Part shown: positions 1-13,500 of the stretch, piece by piece
Numbering within the stretch: the first letter of the stretch is position 1
Layout of the letters: the number at the start of each line of letters is the position of its first letter
NCBI RefSeq assembly: GCF_001625305.1
Contig: NW_017803924.1
Span: 29,180-93,179 of the forward strand
Reading direction: 5' to 3'
Origin: Branchiostoma belcheri
Taxonomy: Eukaryota > Chordata > Leptocardii > Amphioxiformes > Branchiostomatidae
Length of the DNA: 64,000 nt
The notes under the pieces: model-generated
Seen by the model: the letters and a program-made list of their open reading frames with translations, nothing else
What the model was told of the DNA's origin: nothing
The model's database searches: none
Made by a program: the position numbers and the translations under genes

Positions 1-860
1 AATCCTCCTAGGGGAGATAGGGATTCCAATCTCCCCTAGGGGAGACTGGAATTCAAGTTTTTGTAGAAAACCTGGGTCTTAATTCCAATCTCTCCTAGGA
101 GGATTCCAGATTCTCCTAGGGGAGATAGGGATTCTAATTTGCCCTAGGACAATTGGGAATTCTTACAGGACAATCTCCAATTTTTTGAAATTCTGATTGC
201 ATCAAAATGCTTGGGAAAATAGACTGAGTTATTTCACACCTAAACTTTCAATCAATTTCAGCATAGGTAAGTGAATATGTAAATCAGACTCAGATATTTG
301 CATCAGGTCATTGTGAGATGGTGACTCAAAAACCAATTTTTCCAGTTTGTTAGTGACTTGGTTCATAATATAAATTCTGAATAAAATCATGCTTTGTAAG
401 AATATTGTTGTTTCCTTTATTTTGCCAATTTATTTTCACATTTTTTGGGGGTCAAAGTTAGGAAAGATTATGGAATTAGAACTGCAAATTATGCCAGGAC
501 AAATCTTGATTCCAATCTAGTAATTCACCTACAATTATAGTAATAGGCTTGCCTATGCTGAAATTGGTTGAAAGTTTAGGTGTGAAAAGATTCAATCTAT
601 GAGTTCTAGTATTTCTACAATTGAATCTGAATATCTACAACGGGATCTGAATATCAGGATATTAATCTCTCCTTGGATTCCAGATTCCCCTAGGAGGATT
701 CCAATCTCCCCTAGGGGGGATTGGAATCCCTATCTCCCCTAGGAGGATTCCAGATTCTCCTAGGGGAAATAGGGATTCTAATCTCCCCTAGTGGAGATAG
801 GGATTCCAATCTCCCCTAGGAGGATTCCGGATCCCCCTGGATTCCAATCTCCCCTGTGAC
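1..860. repeat. CCTAGG-rich dispersed element, copy 1
   Basis: Both flanks are built of degenerate short units around the palindrome CCTAGG (1-160 and 670-860). The core holds an inverted pair at about 236-272 and 550-590 sharing the string AAACTTTCAATCAATTTCAG (one mismatch on the right side). The core recurs in opposite orientation at 21068-21680, which shows that this is a mobile or dispersed family and not a local minisatellite. No coding capacity is visible. The left end may lie outside the window. Confidence 0.75.
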
Positions 861-1089
861 ATATACATGCATCCCTTCTGAACGTTTCTTGAACAATTTA
901 TTGTGTTGATCGTGGCCCTGTTTTGCCCTTACCATTAAAAAATGGCTCTACTTCTTAATGCTATAAGGTCTGTGAAATGTAGGATCATAATATGTTTGCC
1001 TTTCGCCTCATTAGACCGTTGGCATCTTGACAACACTACAAAGTTAACGACTAATTTTTCAGATAAACACATTCTTGTTCAGATTGCAG

Positions 1090-4000
1090 AATACAACGGG
1101 GAGCCCTCTGACATCGCCCATGACGTCACAGTGGTGGTTGCTAACGTCATCTGTTCCATGTTGATGGGAAAACGTTACGACTACAAGAACAAGACGTTTC
1201 GGGAGCTGTCTCAGGCTCTTTCTAAGACTGCTAAACTTGGAACTGGACAAGTCATTGACGTCTTCCCCTTGCTACGGTTTGTTCCTGTCGGTAGGTTTGT
1301 TCAATTATTATTACTTTTTTTGCGCAGCAAGAAAGTAAAGGATACCATAAATGATAGTAGATAAAGCAGGCACAGAGGGAGGGACATATATAGCTCATAC
1401 TAGTCCCTCCTCCTCTATTCTAAATTAAATAAAGTAATACATAGGATATCATAACTATACAATAACTATGATTAATAATTAGAAGTGTGAGTTAAGAACG
1501 GAAGAATATGCTTTAGCGTAGAATACTTTCATATTTGTATATTAGCCAATTTTACAAACAAACCATATGAATTAAGAATTAAACTTTAAACAACACTTTC
1601 TGTGAAAATAGCTCCGTCAATAGCTGTATCTTTTATCAGTTCGGTAAGAAAATTAAAATCTATATGGGGAAAGGTGCTGAGCTGCTTTGCAACTAATTAC
1701 TTTACATTTAAGTATAACTATTCCCCCTGATTTAAAAGCAAAGTTCTTTATTACAAATTACTTCTGTTGAGCGAGAGCAAAGGTTCCGATGACCGTCTTC
1801 ATTAGGGTTAATTAACTGCGCAGTCATAAGTGCAATCGATGCATACCTAGGTATTATTACAACATAGTCAACATAGTAAATATTGTTCAGAACAAAACGA
1901 TTTTTTCATTCTTTTTATATTCAGCCCACTGTTTTTTTTTTTATTTACAGTCAATCGACCCTACATCAATGTGTTGGAAGAATGTTCCAAGGTCAGAAAT
2001 GTGATGAGAATGGAGATAGACAGCCATCGCGAGAACCTGGATCGCGAGAATCCGCGAGACTTCCTGGACTTCTGCCTGCTGGAGGTTGAGAAGCAGGAGA
2101 AGGTGGAGGGTCTGACAGAGGAGAACGTCATGTATATGGCCTCGGACCTCTTCTTTGCGGGAATAGTGACAACCACCAACACACTGCTGTGGAGTCTGCT
2201 CTACATGGCTTTGAACACTGACATCCAAAATAAGGTACTGATCAGCTAATACCCTGTTGGTCTGTGTCAGACTTTGAAGTGCCCTGCTAAGAAAAGCTCT
2301 AAATATTTTTGGCCCAAACAAGACAACATAAGATTCCTTAACCCCTTGTCGTACGCTGATTGGAAGAGGGGTAGTGCGACGGCCTTCATCTTTGAAATGT
2401 GTAATTATGGAACGAGGAGTTTATAAATATTACGACTTGTAGCAGATAATTCCATGTGCTCCATATAATATAACTTTATCAGGTGCAGCAGGAGCTTGAT
2501 GCCGTTGTTGGTGAGGGTCTGCCCGCCCTGTCCCACCGTTCCCAGCTGCCCTACGTGAACGCCTGTCTGCTGGAGGTCATGAGGATCCGGCCCGTTGCAC
2601 CTCTCTCGATCCCCCACGCCACCACAGAGACGGTCAAAATGCAGGGATATGACATCCCTAAGGGAACCCAGGTATGCTTCCTGCAAAAGGTCACAAATTA
2701 TTTTTTCTGATGTTGCTAATTGTCATATGCCAGATTTACTCTGTGACAATTCCTTCCTTTATTCCTTTATTACGATACCCTTTAGCCAAAACTGGCTAGT
2801 CTTCCAGGGTTCATACAAAGATCATACAATACAAACAACAGATGACATAGTTAAAAATACACATATGACATAAAGAGGAAATTTACATTATTACATTATG
2901 TACAAATGAAAGATACCTAATTCACACTCTAATCACAGGACTCATATTGTGTGAACAGTTGGCGGGTGGCTTTTTTAAAGTTAGATGTGCTTGACAGTGA
3001 TTTGATGTGTTGTGGTAGTTTGTTCCAAAGGTCGATTGCACGATACTGAAATGTTCTTTTTTTACTGTTTGTTTTTGGTTTGGGGAGCAAGAAACTGTTA
3101 GAAGCTGAAAATCTGGTTGAATATTTGTGGGTTGACTGGATTGGAACAAGTGAATCATATATGATTTGGGGTTCCTTACTGGATAGCACTCTGAAGAACA
3201 TATTCAACGTGCTAATAACAAACTTGTCTTTGACCAAAGGCCATCCCAATTCCCTGTGCATCTCCTTAACAGGTGTATCAAATGATCTAGACAACAATAT
3301 TCTACAGGCTCTGTTTTGTACAACTTGCAATTTCTGGGTGTTTGAAGCAGACATATTGGATAACACTGGTAAACAGTATTGTGCAAGTGATAGAACGATT
3401 GCACAAACAACAACTTTACAGACTTCGAATGACATGGCCCATGCGTGTCTACGCACAAGCGCAATGTTCCTTGATTGTTTAACAAGTATGTCATTGACAT
3501 GCAAGTTCCATGTAAGGGACTGATCCATATGTAGATTGTAGACCGAGTAACACAGTCTCTTCCACCTGTTTGATATTTTCCGTTCCAATAACCAGGTTTA
3601 ATGTGGTAGAAGGTAGAAGAGCCAGTTTACGGGGTGTGCCAAAAAGCATGCTCTTAGTCTTTAAAACATTCATGACAAGTCTGTTAATTGTTACCCATTC
3701 TGAAATCCTAACAAGGTCAGATTGTAAAGCCGCCGTTTTCTCGACAATGGACTTAGAAGCTTTATACATAGATGTATCGTCTGCATACATTTCCGTTGCA
3801 CAATTCGAGACTGACAATGGTAAATCATTTTGGGAAGGGGGCATACCTTAGCTACCTTCCACTGGGCAGGAAAGCAGCTGCTTACAAGTGACTGATTACA
3901 GATATGCCGTACAGGTGCTGCAATATACAGAGATGCTAATCTGACTAACTGACTAACAATTCATTTTAACACGAAGGAAACTTTCGACTGAATTCATTCT

Positions 4001-4525
4001 GAACATATTATGTTTGCAGTGTGTATTGGTGTATGGACATACTCTGCTTTATTTCATCCAGGTACTACTGAACCTGTATTCCCTCCACATGGACCCCGCC
4101 TACTGGCCTGATCCGGACCGGTTTGACCCCGGAAGGTTTCTGGACGCGGAAGGAAACGTCATCAACAAGCCTGAGTCCTCCATGCCCTTTGGAGGAGGTA
4201 AGTAGTATTTCATCGATGAAATATATTTTATTTTTCTCATTCGACTTCACTAAGTGGATTCAACATTTATTTCCGAGCCAAATGACGTAAAAGTTGGTAT
4301 GGAGGTAGAGTTAACAAATACCCTCAGGCATTTTTCTTATTTCCAGGCCGACGCGTGTGTCTTGGTGAGCAGCTGGCCAGGATGGAACTTTTCCTGTTCT
4401 TCTCGACCCTGCTGCAGTCTTTCACCTTCCGGACGCCAGAGGGCGCTCCTCCTCCAACCACTGAAGGCGTCTTTAGTCTAGGGTTGACCCCGCATCCGTT
4501 TAAGATCTGTGCGATCCCGCGTTAG
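1090..4525 (+). CDS. Cytochrome P450, CYP2 clan, 3' part (five exons; 5' exons outside window)
   Basis: Haem-thiolate monooxygenase, normally anchored in the endoplasmic reticulum and fed by P450 reductase. Exons: 1090-1290 (an alternative acceptor gives 1083), 1951-2234, 2483-2671, 4062-4197, 4347-4525; the later borders are GT-AG and in phase. Together they give about 330 residues of the usual 490-500. Visible motifs in order: the NVICS block of the CYP2 clan in the first exon; the I-helix oxygen-binding AGIVTT after DLFF; the K-helix ExxR as EVMR; the PERF-type DPGRF; and the haem loop FGGGRRVCLG with the cysteine ligand, split by the last intron. It ends ICAIPR-stop. The membrane anchor and N-terminal third should lie to the left of the window. 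The 1.4-kb intron 2672-4061 carries a LINE remnant on the opposite strand. The subfamily and substrate cannot be assigned from this part. Confidence 0.93.
2752..3850 (-). mobile_element. 5'-truncated CR1/L2-like LINE remnant in a P450 intron
   Basis: On the minus strand, 3844-3491 encodes the reverse transcriptase core with the catalytic YADD box (in EMYADDTSMY), followed by NVLKTKSM. A second frame (3588-2929) continues with the C-terminal RT region, including LTWNLHVNDI and, near the end, AIDLWNKLPQHIKSL. The two frames overlap but are shifted near 3540-3580, so the copy is dead. Its 3' end near 2752-2830 has a CCCTGGAAGA...GGCTAAAGGGTATC signature followed by an AATAAAGG-type tandem tail. 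The same signature stands at 17780-17870. The endonuclease and N-terminal RT are absent. Confidence 0.85.
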
Positions 4526-4853
4526 TTTATTGGCTAGATTTGTGAGAAATGACGAGACGTATTTGACTGTTTTATATACTATCTAGAAAATTAACTTGTG
4601 GTAGCGCGGAAAATGGATGATTTTAATTAATGGGTAAATCTTGGTTTAGGAAAACATTTTATAAGATTTTATCTCTTCAAACAACTGTAAGTACAATTAC
4701 AAGTACATTACGTAGCTCGCAACTTGGAGTCATGGGGAACAGCTATATATTTCCAAGGACGACACGTAGTATTAGTGTGTCCAATAGCTGCAAACAATCA
4801 GAACTGTATTTATGCATACACTGTTAACTTACTTGCTTTTTTGGAGACCAGCC

Positions 4854-4878
4854 AATAAACTTTCTTGTGAAGAATAAA
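4854..4878 (+). terminator. Polyadenylation signals of the P450 gene
   Basis: Two AATAAA hexamers (4854-4859 and 4873-4878) lie about 330-350 bases after the P450 stop codon. These are the first such signals downstream. The use of either one is inferred. Confidence 0.5.
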
Positions 4879-6072
4879 GCCGCTTGAAATCAGATGTAAC
4901 CACCGTCTATGTAACGAGATTGAAGAGCTATCAGTGACATCTGAGGTGTACGACATGCTAGTGTATACCCAATAATCCTTAAGAATAACCGATATGTACA
5001 GCGTCGACGTCTGCCTTTAAGTTAATGCAACTGTAAGTCAAGTGCAAAGATCATACTTGACCTTTATTATGTATGTATGCTTTTTAAACAAAGCGAGCAG
5101 AGTTCCTTACCTTTTTTGGGAAATGACAAATTACCGTGTTATCATTAATTATGTAGGTTTAGTAGTCAGTACAGTCAGTACTTAATGGTTTCGATCTGGT
5201 TAATTATATTAGCAAATATAGTACAAATATTTAACTTCTATGCATGCTTATCACCTTCTATACTAGAATTTATCTCAGTTGATAAGGTAACGGAATTTAT
5301 ATAGGATCAAGGTTGTAATAATTTCTACATTGTCAATTATACAACAGAAATAAATATATAACAGGAAACAATACACTGCCTGATACTCTGAAGTTCTCGA
5401 CAGAATGGGCAAACCTTTCATTAACAGAAATTTTCTTGATCTTCCTAATTCTATGTTTCATGACATTACTGTTGGCTCAGTAATTGGCTGTACTTGTGCC
5501 AAGTCTTAAAAGCATCCGAGCTGAAACGTTTAACAAGCATGTTGACTGTGTACCTTTCTGCTTTGTTGTGGAATGAACTAAGGTCTAAGATAAGGTTAGC
5601 TTACACATGTATTTTGCAAAGGCGTCGCCATTTCTTAGGTTACACCATGTCAAAGAATACAGGTCATAGTTCATGCACGCGTCCCTTTACTGTTTTGTCT
5701 ACTGCATTCTTGACATTAAGGGCTGCTGCTAGCGATAGCGTCAAGCCCTGAGGGCATGCAAGGTATTTTCAAGAAGTCACAGAGAGTTTGTAGGGGTCAG
5801 GGACAAAATGGCGGTTGGGCTGCGAGATCTAGAACGCTGACAGCTCTCACATGGCTCTTGTTGTGCATTTATATGAGGACGAGTAGTGAGACTGGTGATC
5901 TACAAGAACAAATGTTGTGCCGGTGTGATTATACCAGTCGTCGGATGACCTCGTCGGGTCATGGCCACTTACAAAATGGTTATTGCACATGCGGAAGAAT
6001 GTCTTGATAATTGGTGTTTTAGTACTAGCATATTAGGGACTTTTTTCTGAGCTAGTGTTTTCATATTTAAAG
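4879..6072. other. Convergent intergenic spacer, no gene seen
   Basis: This spacer separates the P450 (+) from the 3' end of the DHRS1-like gene (-). A weak open frame at 5494-5751 has no recognisable motif. No inverted repeats were noticed. Part of it must be the 3' UTR of the minus-strand gene. Confidence 0.5.
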
Positions 6073-9000
6073 CTAAATAATGTGGTAGTACGCAGAAAGC
6101 ATCCAGCCGGGGATCTTGACAAAGGCTGGTACCCAGGCAGCCAGTCTGGTGTAGCCCGTCATGGACAGTCGGTCCCTCAGACGGCGGACGTAGTCGGGGG
6201 GAGACCGGCCTGAAAATACAGCGTACTGGCGGTAAAATATTTTGTTTTTCCAGCTTAGGCCATGTTGATTTGATTATATGGGTGACATCCTCCGGGAGCC
6301 CCAAAACTGATGCGCGCGTGCGAATAAAAAAAGTTTTGCAAAAAAAAGTTCTTTTCATTATGAAATCTACGTGGTCATGAGGGTTAAGCAAATGGCACAG
6401 AATATGGTTTGGCGAATAATCTAGTCTTCAAGATCATTTTTTGTAACTTATGGTATATTTTTGCTCATTTTGCAACTGTTTTGTACGATTTACAGTATGG
6501 TTGAAAACTTTTTTTTTGGAAACGGCCGAAAATCCATGCGTGCGCGGATGTCATCCATATAATCAAATCAACATGGCCTTAGTTTTATTTATGTTCTCTG
6601 AAATTCTTAATACTTAGTAGGAGGAAAAAAAACGAATAGCTGGTAGAGAAAGTTGCATTTGGTCAAATTCACTACCTGAAGTTTGTGTGAACTTAAGTAA
6701 TTGTATGTATAAACAGAGTGTAGAAGGGTATATATGATATGATCCTTCTAGACTCTTTCTCCATGTTTTTGTTTTATTTCAGCATCATTCTGTTTAGTTA
6801 CAGAACCAACAAATACAATTGGTGTGGCCTGATAACTGCCAGGGAAAAAATATAAGTGCAACGGCTACAAATATAACGCGATTTTGAAATATGTAACATT
6901 TCCAGACACTGAAGTGACTGAACATTTAGAAATGAAATCCACTATGATGGCAACGTCGTTATTTGTTGTCATCATCTGTAGTAACAAAGTGTATCAAAAG
7001 GGGTCAGTTTTCATTTTGGTGGTGAGTTGTAATCATTATAAGGAACCAGGTGTATTTTAGGGCATTATGATCACCTATGTTCTCGTTAAAATTGTCAGAA
7101 TATTTGTCCTATTAACATGAGGAATCATTACACTTTGTCAGTCAATTCTATGTATTACTAAGCACTTGCAATATTGTATTCGATATTTTTCTGATAAATA
7201 CATTTTTCTGTTAAATGCATCAAATTCAATTTCTGAACGGAAAATATTCTGGGTGAGGAAATCTTTCTAATTTTGACATTTGGTAGTACATCACATTCCC
7301 GTCATTATTTTATATATAAAGGGATTTAGACGTCTAGAAATAAGGAATGTGAGGTGAAAAATTTTAGGTACTATCAGCACATAAATAAAACAAGCCTCCG
7401 ATAAGAAATGAGCAATCGTTTCCGCCAGCTACACCGCATTCACCTTCAAGGATACTAATATGCTTCGGGATAGGGGTTGATTCAACTAAGGCCATGTTGA
7501 TTTGATTATATGGATGACATCCGCGCGCGCATGAATTTTCGGCCGTTTAAAAAAAATGTTTTCAACCATACTGTAAATCGTACAAAACAGTTGCAAAATG
7601 AGCAAAAATATATCGTAAGTTACAAAAAAAACATACCAATGTCGTAAAATGCCAAAATCAAACGAAAAAAGACAAAATTGTAAAGAAATGAACTTGAAGA
7701 CTAGATTATTCGCCAAACCATATTCTGTCCTATTTGTTCAACCCTCATGACCACGTAGATTTCATAATGAAAACAACTTTTTTTTTGCAAAACTTTTTTT
7801 ATTCGCACGCGCGCATCAATTTTGGGGTTCCCGGAGGATGTCATCCATATAATCAAATCAACATGGCCTTACTCCATTACAAAGAAAATGTAGTTTTACT
7901 GCCCTAAACTGACAATGTTGTTTTTAATGAGAATCTGCAGGTGCTCCCTACCATCAATGTCTTTAAAGCCGTACTCATCTGCCAGGTCACCGCTGGTTAA
8001 GATTCTCCCTGACTTCACCATGATGTCAGGGTCTGAAATAGAGATCATGAAAACAGGTATCTGTTGGCAGTGAATTACTCTTTAATCTACAATGTGACAC
8101 TGCAATCATTGACCCTTGCTCGCTACTTTTAAATTGTTAATATCTATGTGTATTTATTGTTGATGTGGTGTACATGTATGTATATATGTATGTATTTTTA
8201 AATGTTTCTACTATGTTGTAATTATGTCATTTTAATTGTTTGAGCCTTGGAAGAAATAAATGAAATCAGTCACACAGAGCTAGATGTGCTTGGAAGAACA
8301 GTCATATTCTAGTCAACATGACGAGGCCATTTAGGGGTTTTCCCTGGCGTCTTTACCGTTTTCCATGTACTGCAGTGAATACTATGAATAATTGACTTCG
8401 AAACTTTTCCCATTGCTATCTCTACCTGCCATACCTGCCACACACATTCAGGACCATCTTCCTAGGACTTTAATCCCGGAGAATCTCCAACGACGCTTGG
8501 CTGCGATTCGCTTGGAATCTATTCTAATCTATTCTAGTCCCGTTTGCTTCCATGGTTGCATTTAAGATTATGATATGCTGGACTTTTGCGCATACGGTCT
8601 TTAAACATTCGTGGGCAACCTCACTTTACTCATGTGTAAATGATTACCTAGGATTGGTTACGGAGGTCCCTCGGATTGGACATTAAATGGAGGTCCCGTA
8701 TTTTGGAATGCCACACCAAAAAAGAAACAACCACACTTAAGGCCTGGTCACAACCCGCCATACGTGCTTCTGCGTGCTGTCTGCGTGCAAAAACGTGGGC
8801 AAACGTAGGGCATTCGTGTGTGGTGAGTACCGCCTTCGTACGGAATCCGCATGTAAAACTTTTTCTGCGTGCGTTGTGCGGATTCACCACCAGTGCGTGC
8901 GAGTACTAGCGACGCGCGTGCCCCGTACGTACCGTACGGAAGAAAAAAAAAAAAGAAGAAGCACGTGTGAGTACGGCCTCCTTACGGTAAAGTTGCAATC

Positions 9001-10516
9001 GCACAGAGATCTTACGTTGTAAGCACGTACAACTTACTTACTACTTGCGCAACGAATCGCTCACGGCCAGACGTGGCGGGCAGACCACACTCTTACACCT
9101 TGCGCAACCGTGTGAGCGACGTGCGAGTGACGTGCGTCGACGCCACTCCTTTCCCACGTTCTCAGAAAATACGTAGCAGATGTAGCCTCCAAAAAAAAAA
9201 CCGTACGGACAAAAAGCACGTACGGCGGGTTGTTACCAGGGCTTTAGCGAAAAGTGTAGGTGACCGTCCCGGTGTGAGTGGTTCAAACCTCACAGGTCTC
9301 TAGGTTGACATCTTGAAGAGGTGATAATAACCCGTTATGTCAATCCTTCCACAAATGTCACAGGGGTAAATCTTCATATACAAGAGTTCCGAGATCTCAT
9401 ACCTCCATGAAATATGGGCTTGACATGTAAATGTTAATTTCTTCTTTAATTATGCAAATTACCTCCACATTAACATAATAAATGCATCGTGATGTTAACT
9501 TTTGATTAACTTACACATGTACCAAGTATGAAATTCCCATCATTTACCACTAAGGAGTCATAGAATTTTCGCATTAATTATGCAAATTAGGTCATCATTT
9601 GCATAATTGGTATCTGGTGATGTTCCATCTGCCATAGATTACATACTAGTACATTACATGTATGAAAGTACTATAATGCAAAACACTGTAATTATAGAAT
9701 TTCCTCATTAATTATGCAAATTAAGTCCTCATTTGCATAATTTGCAGTTAATTATGTACATCTCTCTCTCAGCTACCTACCTACCAAAAATGATGAAAAT
9801 ACATTGTTTCTATATGGACTTATTGGCTTTTAAAGATTTCGCCCGAAAGTCCCCTGCAGTTCCAGAACAAGCTGCTAGGGGGACCAAACCCACACCACTT
9901 ATTCCTGACAGGACAATCTATCTGCCACCAAAAAATCAAGACCATAGCATATTCAGGACAAAAGATACAAAAACCGGAAGTTCTGCTGCAGTACCAAGGT
10001 CATCCACCAGGAGGCGTATATTTGACCTTGACCTTCGTCTTCCTAAGACCTACCAGCATACCAAATATCATCACAATCCATAAAGGCGTTATGAAGTTAT
10101 GCTGGCCGCAAATGTGCGGAGACACAAACACACAGACAGACAGACAGACGCAACAAAAACAATACCTCCATTTTCATGGAGGTAATAACACAGGTTGTTT
10201 GTTTTCAAACACACAGCCATACAGTGGCACTGCCACATTTGCCCTGAAATAGGTCACCTATTCCCCTGAGGGAGCGCGCTGCCTCGCTGGGCATAGCCAC
10301 ATCTGTTACCCTGCCTCGCAAGTACAAAGGGGATTCCTCTCAGCCATGCCCTGACTCAACCTTAAACCGGAAGTGCTGCTGCAGTACCAAGGCCATCCAC
10401 CAGGAGGCCCATATTTGACCTTGACCTTTGTCCTCCTAAGACCTACCAGCATACCAAATATCATCACAATCCATAAAGGCGTTATGGAGTTATGAAGGTA
10501 CAAATATGCGGAAACA

Positions 10517-10550
<34 letters not shown>

Positions 10551-13500
10551 GACGCGCCAAAAACAATACCTCCATTTTCATGGAGGTAATGAATAAATAA
10601 AATAAATCATTTTATCACATTACATCGATGTTAACACGTTAACTTACCTGTGGCAAGATGGACGACGCCTCTCCCTGAATACTCGGCACTCTCAGAATTC
10701 AACACGAATCTGTTCTTAAACTTAACAAGAGAAAAATGTGTTTACAACATATTAGTAATTGTTGTTTGAAATAAACTATCATTTATCATAAACCGAGTTT
10801 CATTTTCAATCCTTCTAATAAAATCAGTATTCTTGCTTAGAAGTTTTAGCATTAAGTTACTTTGGCACCGTTTATATGGTCCGGTCCAGAACATTTCAGA
10901 AACATTATACATGTTTGAATATAATGATGGATATCAGTTAGAAAAAGTGTGAATTATCCATACTTAAAGTTCGAGTTCTCTCAAACAGCAAAGTTATTCA
11001 TTCAGGGCCACCTGTTAAACAAGGCCGACGTTTCGATGGCCGTCTGTCATCTTTATCAGGGCGTTATAGCTATCATTTATTGACATCAAGTGCCTGGTAA
11101 CAGAAAGTCAGAAACGCCGGCTCTTGATACACAAGTGGCTGAGAGTAAGGCCTTGTTCAAGTGAAGTCACCCAAGGCGCTTTACATGTGGTTTACCCCGA
11201 AGCCGGTTTCAAGTGGCTCCATCTAAACGCTCCGAAATCACATTGAAAGCGCCTCGATCCCAAGCCACTTCTAGAGGTGGTTTCGAATCGGTTTTCCTGC
11301 ATCGCGATTTGCGTCTGAACGCAATGTGATTTCAATGTAACTTCGCCTGGTCATGGATTACGTGGTGATATTTCTTTATTTATATGCAATACCAAATTTT
11401 ACGTGGCAGCAACTTTAAGAGAAGTAATGGTCAAATAATGTGTCCGTTCTAGGGCGAGGTTCACCGCCTCTGGCGGGACAAGGTCGGCATTCGGCCGAGA
11501 TACGCTAGGAGGGGGACATCAGCAAGCAGGTCGTTGACCTCTGACATTAATAACACACCACCTTGCGTGTTTTCATCAAACAGCAATAAATGTAGCTCAA
11601 GCGAATTGTGATCGGACACGGTTTCACAGGAGTGTGTGGCACGTGGACCAGATGTGAGTTACCCGAATCGCGGTTTGGGTGACTTCACTTAAACACGGCC
11701 TAAATGAACTTTAAATTTACACCTGAATATATTAGAAACAATACAGTCAACATGCCTTTATCGGATTTGATTAATATCCACCGAGAAGTGTGCATCATGG
11801 AAATCCATCTGTGTTATTATAAGTCAAAGTGCGGCTCTAAACTTCATTCTAACACTGGGGTACATAGGGATTGAATTTTAAATGACCACTGTAAGTAACC
11901 TTTATCAGGTTAATAATAACAATTCACAAAAGGCCAGAGTTACAAACACGTGACTTAATTCGATTCACACGCCTTTTTAAATACGTGACGTCACCAATTA
12001 ACAATATTTGCTTTGTGGAAAATGTTTATAATCGTTCCTACATAAAATTAACTTCCATACGTTCATTTCCACTACTCAATAGCTATTTCATTGTTGTTTA
12101 GACTGGATAATGACATGCTGACGGCGTTTTTGCTTATGCTATATAATGTCCTTTGTGCGATTGTTGAGCTATAAATTTAAAACTCGATTATTCATAAAAA
12201 GTTTTATGATTCTGCTAAAGTGCAAAATAAACAAACTAACTCTATGAGCGAACTATGAGTTGTTGTGGTAACATTACTTTGTTAAGGGTCTTACAATACA
12301 ATATAGGCACTGCGGAAAGGTGGAACTAACTATGGAAGGGTTGTTTTATTAAACAAGACACCGGAAGTGAACACTTGCTTACCGCGGTCTCCACTGGTGT
12401 TTTAGGCTGTAAGTTTTCCGTCCATTCCATGAAGATCTCTGTCCGTGTAGCGCCCGGCCACAGGGAGACGAAAGCCACGTTATGTTCCCTCAACTCCTGC
12501 GCACAGTCTGAGGCTATTCGGTCCATCTGAATAAAATATACCAGTGAAAAGTTCCGTCATGTTCGTAAGGCACTAAATAAAGAGACTCTCTTGCTTGGTT
12601 TTGATACTGACAGCAATAATGATTTATCTCACTATGCACGTTGGGGGCCACATTGTAAATATAATTCTTTGTAACCATGTAGATATTTGTGTAGGATAAA
12701 AAAATTAGTTTTGGAACGCATCTATATAGCAGCCACACCTGTGATTTGCAATGTGAAACAGTCAAAATTTCTCCGAGGAAATTTCATTAAAACCTCATCT
12801 GAATACAACACCTGGCTGTATAAAATGAGTCTGTATCATGTATAGATTCATTACAAATATTCCACCTTAACATCGTTGATAACTATCCGTAAATATTTTA
12901 AACAGGTTTAAAAGTCATTGGAGATTTTATTTTTTAAATAAGAAATAAGTGCACATTAAAAAAAATAAAAGCAGCACAGTAAAATTCTGATGGTCTACTT
13001 TTTAAATTTTTTAAAATCTTTTTTATATTTGTTAGATGTGGTTATTTCTGTATTTGATTAAAGCCGTTTCTTGTGATTGTATTTTGAAACGATATTCTCT
13101 GTCATTGGCACTGGTAGTATCTTTTCCTTGTCATGTTATTACTGATATGATTATGTAAAAGTGGCGTCGGGTGGTGTAGTGGTATATCATTCGACTGTGA
13201 ACCGGGAGACCCGGGTTTGATCCCGAGTCGTACCCGGGACATGTCTGGACGACGTTGTGCCCTTGGGAAAGGCACTTTACACGACTTTTCTCACTCCACC
13301 CAGGTGTGAATGGGTACCTAACTTCGGTTGGGGAAAGCCATGTTGAGGTCACCTTGTGGCGCCGAATGGCAGCCGCACAGACCCTTGCGACAGGTCCACA
13401 AAAAATAATTGTGGAACAAGTATGTGTATCACGTGTATTATTTGATTGTTGTAATTGTTGTGATTTTTATTATGTGATACCCTGCATCACGTATAAGGCT

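Noticed and set aside
5969-6391. Minus-strand frame of 140 codons
   Set aside because: A composite of a MITE end and the last DHRS1 exon read partly out of frame. The true exon is 6209-6073.
8648-9303. Arg/His-rich frames on both strands
   Set aside because: They lie in the CGTACG-rich MITE at 8738-9244 and its edges, and have no domain sense.
10985-11070. Hammerhead-ribozyme-like or PLE-tail string (CTGATAAAGATGACAGACGG, then GAAACGTC on the minus strand)
   Set aside because: The core reads CTGATAA and not CTGATGA and the stems do not form convincingly. It may be PLE 3' debris but is not strong enough to list as a feature.
13164-13235. tRNA gene with A and B boxes
   Set aside because: The acceptor stem does not pair and the sequence runs into a SINE body with an A-rich tail, so it was annotated as a tRNA-derived SINE.
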